Origin: a bacterium
Lineage (GTDB): Bacteria > Vulcanimicrobiota > Xenobia > Xenobiales > JADMJV01
Reading direction: 5' to 3'
DNA length: 34,495 nt
NCBI GenBank assembly: GCA_030149525.1
Contig: JASBRJ010000395.1
Span: forward strand, 1-34,495
The notes below the pieces were generated by a model. That model was not told the origin of the DNA, ran no database searches, and was given only the letters and a program-made list of their open reading frames with translations. A program made the translations under genes and the position numbers. Of this stretch, positions 15,345 to 23,088 are shown in pieces. The stretch's first letter is position 1, and each line of letters begins with the position of its first letter.

Positions 15345-17012
15345 GACGGCGCGAAAGAGGCGCAGATCTCGCGCCACTTCAGATAAGACCCGCGGTGGGA
15401 TTTGATCCAATGGAGGTTCCGATTCTAGGCCGGTAAATCTGGCCTGTATGGAGAGGCCCTCTCGGCTGAAGGGGCCCTGATCGGCGGCTCGCTCCAGGTG
15501 CAGGGTTATTCGGCATCCGGCCAGGCCAAGGACGGCTCGGGAGGTCGCCCGGAACCGGCCCACCGGCGCGTAGTGCCAATCTCGCTGGCGAAAAAGAGCG
15601 GCGCATTGGTACTGTTTTACAAGGCACGGCTTGAAGTCGAGTTGGAAGAACAGATCGCGGTCCCATTGGGGAAACAAGGTGGTGGGAGAGTTCGACCCCA
15701 GAGCCACCTGATGAGCATCCGCCGGGTGCCACAATCGCACATGCCCCGCAGGTTGAACGGGTCGACCGTCAGGCTCCCGCCAGGCCTCATCTGCCCACCA
15801 GAAAGCTCGACCGGTTCGGTCCTCCCAAATGAGTTTTCGACCCATGGCCCCCAGCAGAGGAGATTCTTGATAAGACTCCTTCCAGTCGGGGTAAGACCAC
15901 TCTTTTCCTGTTCGCAAGCAACGCTCCAGGCGTCGCAGATGGGAGCGCCAGAGTCTTCTGCCAAGCGGTGAGTCGGGAGACCAGTGGGCAGTATCGACCT
16001 CCACCAGGTCGTGCAGAGAGCCATCTCGTTTCTTGGCCAGTTTGCGAAGAGCCTTTAGGAGTTCCTCGGTGGCGCTGGGGTATCTGAGTTCAGAACCGAG
16101 GATAACAAGATAGGCCACAGCCAGCCTCGAACCCAGGCGGGCAAGCGAGCGGATGGCCGAACGGGCAAGCGTAGTATCTCGCGCACCATGTCCCTGGCGA
16201 CGCTGATAGGACCAGCCGGCGATGAAGGCCAGGCACTCCACGCTGAGTTGAGAGGGGAGGCTGCCGAGTACCACAACCAGGCCTCTGAGGAGGCGAGAGT
16301 GGTCTCGGTGCAGATTGGGCAGTTCTTGCCGGATCCAGGGGATGAGGCTCTCCTCCGTCTCTTTTCCGCCCAACTGTTTAAGAAGAGCCTCGCCTTTTCG
16401 GTACCAGCGTCTGGAGACGGTGTCCGGTAAGCGTCGGGCGTGGGCGAAAAGGTTGCGAAGTTGCCGCTCCTTTAAGAGGCTCGAAGCCTCTGGAAGAAAG
16501 ACGTCGTGGCTTAGGAGTGGTTCGATTTCGGACTGGAACTCCCCGGCTTTCTTCAGTCGTTTTAAGGCTCGACGAACGGGCTCCGAGGGGCGACCTTTCC
16601 ACCTGACCTGTCGGAGAACGAGGGCTCCCAGTTCCGGGGCCAGATTGGGATGGGCGGTGAGGAGGACGAGAACCGTGAGGGTATCTTTGTTCCAGGGCAA
16701 CTTCCGGCTCAAAAGAAGCTTGGCAGCCTCCAGGAGCAAGAAAAATCGAGCCACGGCGGGCTGTCCTCGGCATTCCAATTGCCAAAGGCTTCGGGTGAGA
16801 ACGGCCAGGAGAAAGCGTGCCTGGAATTCCCGTCGTCGTACAAGGATGGCCTTGAGGGTGGGGCAGTCGGCGGCCGGTCGATGCCATCTGTGAGAATTGA
16901 TCCCTTCCCTTAGAAAACAATCGAGGCTTTGCTGATAGCTGTCATGACTGGGGAAGAGATCGGGTGACATTTCCCGATTTGTTTGTGAGTGTCGAACATA
17001 GTCCCCCTGCAC
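15324..17012 (-). CDS. DUF4132-like protein with helical N-terminal region
   Basis: The N-terminal two-thirds (about 50-335) is Leu/Arg-rich and helical with a HEAT-like look. The segment at about 375-505 resembles DUF4132, the domain at the C-terminus of MolR/WGR-type proteins: SPLLGAMGRKLIWED (384-398), VRLWHPADAH (425-434) and LDFKPCLVKQYQ (458-469), the last standing where family members have a QPFKQ-type motif. Function of the domain is unknown. There is no signal peptide or membrane segment. The start is uncertain: GTG at 17012 is used here, and ATG 14 codons later (16970) is possible; neither has a clear ribosome site. The gene end overlaps the histidine kinase gene end by 21 bases on the opposite strand. 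It is divergent from the PHA depolymerase gene. Confidence 0.75.
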   Translation of the reverse strand: MQGDYVRHSQTNREMSPDLFPSHDSYQQSLDCFLREGINSHRWHRPAADCPTLKAILVRRREFQARFLLAVLTRSLWQLECRGQPAVARFFLLLEAAKLLLSRKLPWNKDTLTVLVLLTAHPNLAPELGALVLRQVRWKGRPSEPVRRALKRLKKAGEFQSEIEPLLSHDVFLPEASSLLKERQLRNLFAHARRLPDTVSRRWYRKGEALLKQLGGKETEESLIPWIRQELPNLHRDHSRLLRGLVVVLGSLPSQLSVECLAFIAGWSYQRRQGHGARDTTLARSAIRSLARLGSRLAVAYLVILGSELRYPSATEELLKALRKLAKKRDGSLHDLVEVDTAHWSPDSPLGRRLWRSHLRRLERCLRTGKEWSYPDWKESYQESPLLGAMGRKLIWEDRTGRAFWWADEAWREPDGRPVQPAGHVRLWHPADAHQVALGSNSPTTLFPQWDRDLFFQLDFKPCLVKQYQCAALFRQRDWHYAPVGRFRATSRAVLGLAGCRITLHLERAADQGPFSREGLSIQARFTGLESEPPLDQIPPRVLSEVARDLRLFRAVSAIVQN

Positions 17013-17116
17013 GACCAGGACTCTCGATTATGATCGCGTAATACTGGGCCGTGTTTCTGTACAATCCCTTCTTTTCGTTGTTTAGCTTATTAGGTAGTTC
17101 CGCGGTTGATGAATCC

Positions 17117-18448
17117 ATGAGGACTATCATTCCTCGCCACCACAACCCCGCACTCTACACGGGGTTTGAGGCACGACGGACCTTGCGGCGCAGCGTGACG
17201 AGATGGGCTTCGTGGGGTCTTGAGTATCAGCTGTCCGCCTTGAGATGCATGCGCATGCTGGGCAATCCGTTCACCGGGCGAGGCGAGAACTGGCTCAGCG
17301 CTATGCTCACCATGAACGAGCGGTTGGGCCGTGATTATCACAAGCCGCACTTCGGCATCGACGACGTGACCACACCGGAGGGTACGGTTTCGGTCACCGA
17401 AGAAATGATCTGCGATAAGCCGTTTGCTTCTCTCTTGAGATTTCGGCGAAACTCTCAGCGAAAAGATCCCAAGGTGCTGGTGGTGGCTCCCATGTCGGGT
17501 CATTATTCCACTCTTTTAAGAGACACCGTACAGACTTTGCTCAAGGACCACGATGTCTACATCACCGACTGGCACAACGCTCGTGATATTCCCACCGATG
17601 AAGGCACCTTCGGCTTCGACCACTACGTTCAGTACATCGTTGACTTTCTGAATGAGTTGGGTCCTAAGACCCATCTCCTGGCCGTTTGCCAACCCACCGT
17701 TCCTGCACTCGTGGCCACGGCCCATATGGAGGAAGTGGATCACCCCTGCCGGCCCGCCAGTCTTACCGTCATGGGCGGACCCATTGATGTGGGCGCGGCT
17801 CCTACCGAGGTCAACCGCTACGCCGAAAAACACTCTCTAGAGTGGTTCGAGAAGAATGTGATCGCCGAAGTGCCGTTTCCTTACCATGGGGCGGGTCGGT
17901 TGGTCTATCCCGGTTTCTTGCAACTCTCCGGCTTCATTTCTATGAACCCGGAGAAGCATCTCAATTCTCATGTGGAGCTTTTCCAGAATCTGGTGGCCTG
18001 TGAGCACGAGGCATCGGAAAAAACTCAAAAATTCTACGACGAGTATCTGGCGGTTTGCGATCTCCCGGCGAGATTCTATCTGGAGACGGTGGACCGGGTC
18101 TTTCTGCGAAAAGATCTGGCCAACGGCACCATGTATTTTAAAGGGAAATTGATCGACGCGTCAGCCATTCGCCGGGTGCCGCTTCTCACCATAGAGGGCG
18201 AGAACGACGATATTTCGGCACCGGGTCAAACCATCGCCGCCCACCGTATCTGTTCGGGGCTCCCTTCCGAGCTTCGTTACAACTATCTGCAGCCGGGTGT
18301 GGGTCATTACGGAGTCTTCAGTGGAAGCCGCTTCCGAAAGCAGATCGCTCCTCGGGTCACCAACTTCATTCGCAAGTTCACTCAGGGTGAGGTGAGTGAG
18401 CCGTCGGCCTCTATTGAAGTTCCTCTGTTTGAGGACTTGAATTCTTAA
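17117..18448 (+). CDS. phaZ: Intracellular poly(3-hydroxyalkanoate) depolymerase, PhaZ type
   Basis: Enzymes of this alpha/beta-hydrolase family degrade stored polyhydroxyalkanoate granules inside the cell. The match is to the Ralstonia eutropha PhaZa1 type, which uses Cys as nucleophile: here LAVCQPTVPA (Cys at about residue 191 of this start). Asp in GENDDIS (about 364-365) and His in GVGHYGVFSG (about 397) complete the triad. VAPMSGHYSTLLRDTV and DVYITDWHNARDIP are also family-typical. I use ATG 17117 because the next residues line up with the family N-terminus. A GTG at 17051 would add 22 hydrophobic residues and would run through a TACAAT (17060-17065) that could be a -10 element. No PHA synthase, phasin or phaAB genes are in the window. 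Confidence 0.9.
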   Translation: MRTIIPRHHNPALYTGFEARRTLRRSVTRWASWGLEYQLSALRCMRMLGNPFTGRGENWLSAMLTMNERLGRDYHKPHFGIDDVTTPEGTVSVTEEMICDKPFASLLRFRRNSQRKDPKVLVVAPMSGHYSTLLRDTVQTLLKDHDVYITDWHNARDIPTDEGTFGFDHYVQYIVDFLNELGPKTHLLAVCQPTVPALVATAHMEEVDHPCRPASLTVMGGPIDVGAAPTEVNRYAEKHSLEWFEKNVIAEVPFPYHGAGRLVYPGFLQLSGFISMNPEKHLNSHVELFQNLVACEHEASEKTQKFYDEYLAVCDLPARFYLETVDRVFLRKDLANGTMYFKGKLIDASAIRRVPLLTIEGENDDISAPGQTIAAHRICSGLPSELRYNYLQPGVGHYGVFSGSRFRKQIAPRVTNFIRKFTQGEVSEPSASIEVPLFEDLNS

Positions 18449-18461
18449 AAGCTTGAGTTAT

Positions 18462-19349
18462 CTAACGACTTAGAAGCTCTCGGAGCTCGTCGGTGGCCGC
18501 CGCGTCTCGGGCGGTCTGCCCTTGGGAATCTCGTTCCTCCAGATCGGCTCCGTTTTGTACTAGGAATTCCACCACATCTTCATTGCCGATGGAGCGAGCC
18601 AGGGCGTGGAGAATGGGTTGCCCGTCCGCCAGGACAAGATCCCGGAGTTGCGCCTTCCCCTTGGTGAAATTGGAAATGGAGTCTCCTCCGCTAAAGCCGT
18701 ACTGGCACAAATAGAGAAGCTTGACGTATCCTAAAGGCATGGAAGAATGGGGCGCCCAGACGGTGCCGGGTCCGCTCAAGTTGCTGGGAAAAACCTGTTG
18801 AGCCTTCTCCAAGCTCCCTGTGGTGAAGCCAAAGACCTTACCGTCTCTGACCTGCATCTCGATATCTGGGTGGCTCCAGTCTGGAGCATCGGCTCCCGCT
18901 GACAAGACAATCTCGTTCCGGTGAACCAGAGTTGTGCCTTGAAGGAAGACGAATTCTCTCGTGTCCCGTTCTCGAACGGCGATAAGGTCACCGTAAGGAG
19001 TTTCTAAACGAATCCAGCACTCGCTTTGTTCAATGGTGCGTCCTAGAGGGGCAGCCACCGTGGACCCCCCCACGCTCAGTTGTCCCGAAAGGGCGTTGAG
19101 TTCGTCGGCGGTTGCTTCTACAACAGGAATTGCGGGCTTTTCTTCTTGCTCCTGTAAAATCTCCGGTGGAGCTTCGGCTGTGCCTACGTAGAAATTCTTG
19201 ACCAGCAGGAGGCCCATCAGCACAAGGCCGAGGGTCAGGCTGATATCGCGAAACAGAGGTCGTTTTCGGATGACCTTTTCCTCTTCCATAGAAACAACAG
19301 CGGTCTCTTTGGGGTCTACAGAGTCTGACATTCGAGTCTCATTCGCCAA
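18462..19349 (-). CDS. Single-pass membrane protein with C-terminal ankyrin-type repeats
   Basis: I do not recognise a named family. A charged N-terminus (1-34) is followed by one membrane helix (about 36-54). The outer part begins with an acidic/Pro-rich linker and a beta-rich domain (about 100-215). The C-terminus (about 240-295) reads as one to two ankyrin repeats: QPILHALARSIGNEDVVEFL, then VQNGADLEERDSQGQTARDA. With positive residues before the helix, the ankyrin end should lie outside the cytoplasm, which is unusual but known in secreted ankyrin proteins. The start is TTG 19349 with AGG six bases upstream; an ATG six codons later (19331) is possible. It ends 13 bases from the phaZ stop and lies 99 bases downstream of the response regulator on the same strand. 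Confidence 0.75.
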   Translation of the reverse strand: MANETRMSDSVDPKETAVVSMEEEKVIRKRPLFRDISLTLGLVLMGLLLVKNFYVGTAEAPPEILQEQEEKPAIPVVEATADELNALSGQLSVGGSTVAAPLGRTIEQSECWIRLETPYGDLIAVRERDTREFVFLQGTTLVHRNEIVLSAGADAPDWSHPDIEMQVRDGKVFGFTTGSLEKAQQVFPSNLSGPGTVWAPHSSMPLGYVKLLYLCQYGFSGGDSISNFTKGKAQLRDLVLADGQPILHALARSIGNEDVVEFLVQNGADLEERDSQGQTARDAAATDELRELLSR

Positions 19350-19448
19350 ATGTTGCCTAAACCCTGAGTAATACGAAAGGTTCCCTGACCCAGACTCAAA
19401 CCGCTTTTCGAACCCGGCTTTCCAAGGTCAATTGCGGTCGTTGGGCTT

Positions 19449-19844
19449 CTAGTGCTTAGTCTGAGAGAGGTACTTTTCCACCGTGTCGAAGAGCAGATCT
19501 TCATCGATAGGCTTGGTAACATAGTCGTCGAAGCCGATTCGGAGAGCTTTCTCACGATCGCCCTTGATGGCGTGGGCGGTGAGGGCGATGATGGGCATAA
19601 CTTCTTCACCCAACGTCTGCTTGAGTTCCTCGCAAACTTCCCAGCCGCTTTTCTTGGGCAAGGAGAGGTCTAACAGAATCAGATCCGGCCTCTCCGCCAA
19701 AGCGATGTCGATTCCCGACTGCCCGTCTTCGGCGGTGAGAAGTTCGTAATCGTCTTCCAGGAGTTGCATGACCAGGTCAAGATTGACGGGGTTGTCTTCT
19801 ACTATGAGAATTCTCACACCATCGAAGTTCCCATCCGGAGGCAT
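19449..19844 (-). CDS. Single-domain response regulator (DivK/CheY-like)
   Basis: The protein is one receiver domain without an output domain. The features are complete: the acidic pair in VRILIVEDNPVN, phospho-acceptor Asp in LILLDLSLPKKSGW, Thr in IIALTAHAIKGD and Lys in YVTKPIDED. The AHA(I)KGDR stretch and the PVNLDLV start are typical of DivK-like regulators and receivers of hybrid kinases. It probably acts by protein contact. The start is unclear: ATG 19844 is used here, with GGGAG almost touching it; GTG at 19817 (giving MRILIVEDN) is equally good, and TTG 19907 is unlikely. It is divergent from the ABC ATPase gene. A partner could be the hybrid kinase at 12675-15344, but five kilobases separate them. 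Confidence 0.9.
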   Translation of the reverse strand: MPPDGNFDGVRILIVEDNPVNLDLVMQLLEDDYELLTAEDGQSGIDIALAERPDLILLDLSLPKKSGWEVCEELKQTLGEEVMPIIALTAHAIKGDREKALRIGFDDYVTKPIDEDLLFDTVEKYLSQTKH

Positions 19845-19945
19845 TCTCCCTGCCGATATCGCCCTTATGTTTGGTCCGGTTAATCGCATCAGACAACCGT
19901 TGGACAAAAGGGAAATCTTTCAAGCCCGCAGAACGCGCGTCACCC

Positions 19946-20887
19946 ATGATCTGTGTGAAGAACCTCACCAAAACCTTCGGGGACAAGCATGCGGTGAAAG
20001 ATCTTTCTTTCGATCTGGATAGCGGCGAGATTCTTGGTTTCCTCGGACCCAATGGGGCCGGGAAGACCACCACTATGCGGATTTTGACCGGCTTTTTTCC
20101 TCCAACCTCGGGCACGGCCACCGTGAACGGGGTCGATGTGTGTGATGATCCCCTGGCTGTGCGCAGTATGGTCGGATACTTACCCGAGCATGTGCCCCTC
20201 TACCACGAAATGACGGTGCGCGAGTTTCTGAGCTTTGCCGCTCAGGCAAAGAAGGTTCCGGCCCCCGATCGAGTCGCCGCCGTGAAAGAAACCATCGAGA
20301 GATGTAACCTGGAGAAAGTCGCCGACCAACTGATCGGAACCATTAGTCGCGGCTACAAGCAGCGGGTCGGTCTGGGCCAGGCCATCATCAACAAGCCCAA
20401 GGTTCTCATCCTGGACGAGCCTACGGTCGGTCTCGACCCTACTCAGGTGAGAGACATCCGAGCCTTGCTCAGGGAGATCGGGCGCGATGCGACCGTCATT
20501 CTGTCAAGCCACATTCTGTCGGAAGTTCAGCAGATGTGTAGCCGCGTGATCATCATCGCCGACGGTGTTATGCAGGCTATGGATACTCCGGCCAACTTGA
20601 CGGCGGCTCTGCAAGGAGAGACCAGGATCAGCCTTAAGATTCAAGGCGCCCCGGACTCCGAAGTTCTGGAATCTCTGCAGAAACTCGAAGGTGTGGGGAA
20701 AGTTGAAAGACTGGACAAGGGAGCCTTTCGGGTGGTTTCTCTGGCCGGAGAAGGCGAAGGGCTGGCTCCCAAGCTCGCAAGTAGCGTGGTTGGTGCGGGT
20801 TGGGAACTCCATGACTTGAGCGCCCAGACCGCCAACTTGGAAGATATCTTTATTGAACTGGTGGAGGCTGAAAAGAAAGCGACATGA
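19946..20887 (+). CDS. ABC transporter ATP-binding protein, gliding (GldA) type
   Basis: This is the nucleotide-binding subunit of an ABC-2-type transporter. From the ATG at 19946 (313 residues): Walker A GPNGAGKT (34-41), Q-loop near 80, signature SRGYKQR (134-140, in place of LSGGQ, as in GldA-type proteins), Walker B LILDE (154-158), and a C-terminal extension (about 215-313). An upstream in-frame start at 19871 would add 25 residues that show no ABC similarity, so I reject it. The stop overlaps the permease ATG (ATGA, 20884-20887). It heads a compact operon of ATPase, permease, GldG-like and DUF4340-like genes. In Flavobacteria related proteins support gliding; in non-gliders the cargo is unknown. 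Confidence 0.92.
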   Translation: MICVKNLTKTFGDKHAVKDLSFDLDSGEILGFLGPNGAGKTTTMRILTGFFPPTSGTATVNGVDVCDDPLAVRSMVGYLPEHVPLYHEMTVREFLSFAAQAKKVPAPDRVAAVKETIERCNLEKVADQLIGTISRGYKQRVGLGQAIINKPKVLILDEPTVGLDPTQVRDIRALLREIGRDATVILSSHILSEVQQMCSRVIIIADGVMQAMDTPANLTAALQGETRISLKIQGAPDSEVLESLQKLEGVGKVERLDKGAFRVVSLAGEGEGLAPKLASSVVGAGWELHDLSAQTANLEDIFIELVEAEKKAT

Positions 20888-21645
20888 TTGCCATTTTCAA
20901 GCGTGAAATATCTGCCTACTTCAATTCTGCCCTAGCCTGGATCATGATGGCCGTCTTCATGTTTGTCCTGGGGATGGTGTTCGTTTCGATGCTGGGCTAC
21001 TACTCCGAGGCCTCCATGATCGCGGCCTCGTCTCCTTTCGGTGCCCAGCAGCAACTCAATCCCACCGACAAAGTGATCGTGCCCACCTTCAAATGGGTGG
21101 GCTACCTGATGATGTTCATTCTTCCCGCACTGACCATGCGTTTGATTGCCGAGGAAAGCCGGCAAGGAACGCTAGAGATGCTCTTCACCTACCCTGTCAC
21201 CGATACCGAGATCGTGCTGGGCAAGTTTTTCGGTTGTCTCAGCGTGGTGGGAGTTATGATGGGCCTGACCTCCGGTATGTTCATCGCTCTCAACCGCGTT
21301 GTCTCTATAGAATGGAAGGTTGTGGCCGCCGGATATCTGGGAGTCCTACTGCTGGGCTCAGCTTTCATTTCCTTCGGCTTATGGGCTTCGAGTCTGACTT
21401 CCAGCCAATTGATTGCGGCCGCTGTTACCTATTGCGGTTTGTTGAGTTCCTGGCTCGTGGTGATCGTGGGTAAGGAGTTTGAAAGCGCAAAAGAGATCTT
21501 CGGTGATCTCTCTTCCATGTCTCATCTCAGCGAGATGGCTCAGGGAACAGTTTCCACCCACCATCTTGTCTACTACCTGGCTTGGACCGGCCTTTTCCTC
21601 TTTCTCACGGTGCGGACTTTAGAAAGCCGGAAGTGGAGCGCCTAG
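20884..21645 (+). CDS. ABC-2-type permease, GldF-like
   Basis: This is the integral membrane subunit that pairs with the preceding ATPase. About six hydrophobic segments are visible (roughly 11-38, 71-85, 110-135, 145-170, 172-195, 225-245). The segment EESRQGTLEMLFTYPVTDTE (about 90-109) is the cytoplasmic loop typical of this family, where it contacts the ATPase. The length (253) matches GldF-like permeases (about 240-250). The start overlaps the ATPase stop by four bases and the next gene begins three bases after its stop, so all are translated from one transcript. The substrate is not known. Confidence 0.9.
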   Translation: MIAIFKREISAYFNSALAWIMMAVFMFVLGMVFVSMLGYYSEASMIAASSPFGAQQQLNPTDKVIVPTFKWVGYLMMFILPALTMRLIAEESRQGTLEMLFTYPVTDTEIVLGKFFGCLSVVGVMMGLTSGMFIALNRVVSIEWKVVAAGYLGVLLLGSAFISFGLWASSLTSSQLIAAAVTYCGLLSSWLVVIVGKEFESAKEIFGDLSSMSHLSEMAQGTVSTHHLVYYLAWTGLFLFLTVRTLESRKWSA

Positions 21646-21648
21646 GCC

Positions 21649-23088
21649 ATGGAACGTCGTCGTAAACAGTTTTACTCGACGCTTTTCTCGGTCAGCCTTG
21701 CTCTGATTTGTTATCTGTTGGTGCTGGCTATCTCTCATGATTTCCAGAAGACATGGGATTTGACCACTGAGGGACGGCACAGCCTGAGTGAGAAAACCAT
21801 TGACTTTATGGGGACTCTCAATCAGAAGGTGAAGCTCTACGCTTTCGTGGATCCTCGAGGGGACAGTTCGGTTATCGAGGCCATGCTGGAGCGCTACCAG
21901 AAATTGTCTCCACGATTCTTCGAATATGAAATCGTGGACCTGCAAAAGAATCCCACTCTCTCCGAGCGTCTTCAAGTGAGAAGTTACGGGCAGGGGGTCC
22001 TGGAAAGGGTTGAAGAGCTTCCCGAGGGCGAAATCCCCCGTCGGGAAAGAGTGGGCAAATTCGACGAGGCCTCCATCACCAACGGCCTGACCAAGCTTTT
22101 GCGCAACGAAGAGAAAAGTGTCTACTTTCTCGTAGGCCACGGTGAACGGCGTCCCGATCAAAATGCGGATCAAGAGATGTCTCATCTGAGAGAGTCGCTT
22201 CAGAACGAAGGGTATCTGGCCAAGCCGCTCAAGCTCGCCGAAACGGGAGAGATCCCCGCGGATACCACCGTGCTCGTCATCGCAGGTCCCACCGGCGAAC
22301 TCTTGGACTCGGAAAAAGCTCTCCTGGATGCCTATCTGAGAGACAACGGCAAGCTTTTCTTTATGGCCGATTTGCGAACGCCTGACTCCTACAATGATTG
22401 GCTGGGTCGGTACGGGCTCAAGATGGGGGACAGTGTGATCGTGGATGAGTCGTCCCAGCAGGTGAACGCCGAACCGGTGACTCCCTTAGGACTCAAGTAC
22501 TCTCCCGACCATCCCATCACCAAAGGATTTCTCTCCTATACGGCTTTTCGGCTAGCTCGTCCTTTGGAGTTGAGAGAGAGTCAGATGGAGGGATGGAGCG
22601 GAAACACAACTGCGCTTGTGAACACGAATGATTCGGCCTATCTGCTCCCTCTCAAAGATATTCTTTCGGGCAAGGGTGTGGAGTTCAACGCTGCCGGACA
22701 AACTCCGAAGTCCTATGTTCTGGCGGCCTCGGGCAAATACACGGCGGCCGGCGCGGATGAACCGGAACCCTCACCCTCTCCCGACGCAGAGCCCAAGCCT
22801 GCTCCGCCGAGCGCCAGGATCGTCCTGGCCTCGAGTGCTGAAACCTTTAGCAATTCCTGGCTCGGATTAGCCAGTAACCGAGACTTTGTTCTCAACGCCT
22901 TCAACTGGCTGGCGGAGACTGAAAATCAGATCACCATCCGACCGAAGGACCCAAAGATTAAGCCTATCTCACTGTCTCGGCAGTCTCAACTCTGGCTGTT
23001 CTTCACATTTTGTGCTCTCATCCCGTTTCTCTCGACACTGACAGGTCTTCTGATCAGTTACTATCGTCGAAAAGGCACCCGCTTGTGA
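21649..23088 (+). CDS. GldG-like ABC transporter auxiliary membrane protein
   Basis: GldG-type proteins have an N-terminal membrane helix, a large outer domain and a C-terminal helix, and work with GldA/GldF-type ABC subunits. Here the helices are at about 10-30 and 447-470. The outer region contains the expected early pattern (SLSEKTIDFMGTLNQKVKLYAF, starting near residue 44), the loop VYFLVGHGERRP (about 160-171) and LLDAYLRDNGKLFFMADLRTP (about 225-245). A Pro/Ala/Glu linker (about 362-385) interrupts the domain near its end. The C-terminal tail is basic (YYRRKGTRL). The stop overlaps the GTG of the next gene by four bases (23085-23088). The domain is thought to resemble a sugar- or ligand-binding fold, but no ligand is known. 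Confidence 0.88.
   Translation: MERRRKQFYSTLFSVSLALICYLLVLAISHDFQKTWDLTTEGRHSLSEKTIDFMGTLNQKVKLYAFVDPRGDSSVIEAMLERYQKLSPRFFEYEIVDLQKNPTLSERLQVRSYGQGVLERVEELPEGEIPRRERVGKFDEASITNGLTKLLRNEEKSVYFLVGHGERRPDQNADQEMSHLRESLQNEGYLAKPLKLAETGEIPADTTVLVIAGPTGELLDSEKALLDAYLRDNGKLFFMADLRTPDSYNDWLGRYGLKMGDSVIVDESSQQVNAEPVTPLGLKYSPDHPITKGFLSYTAFRLARPLELRESQMEGWSGNTTALVNTNDSAYLLPLKDILSGKGVEFNAAGQTPKSYVLAASGKYTAAGADEPEPSPSPDAEPKPAPPSARIVLASSAETFSNSWLGLASNRDFVLNAFNWLAETENQITIRPKDPKIKPISLSRQSQLWLFFTFCALIPFLSTLTGLLISYYRRKGTRL

Noticed and set aside
19871-19945. N-terminal extension of the ABC ATPase
   Set aside because: The ABC domain begins with MICVKNLTKTFG at 19946, and the 25 extra residues have no ABC similarity and overlap the divergent promoter space.
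23010-23084. N-terminal extension of the DUF4340-like protein
   Set aside because: This part is the GldG coding region in another frame; GTG 23085 gives a normal GTGA overlap and a clean membrane helix near the start.
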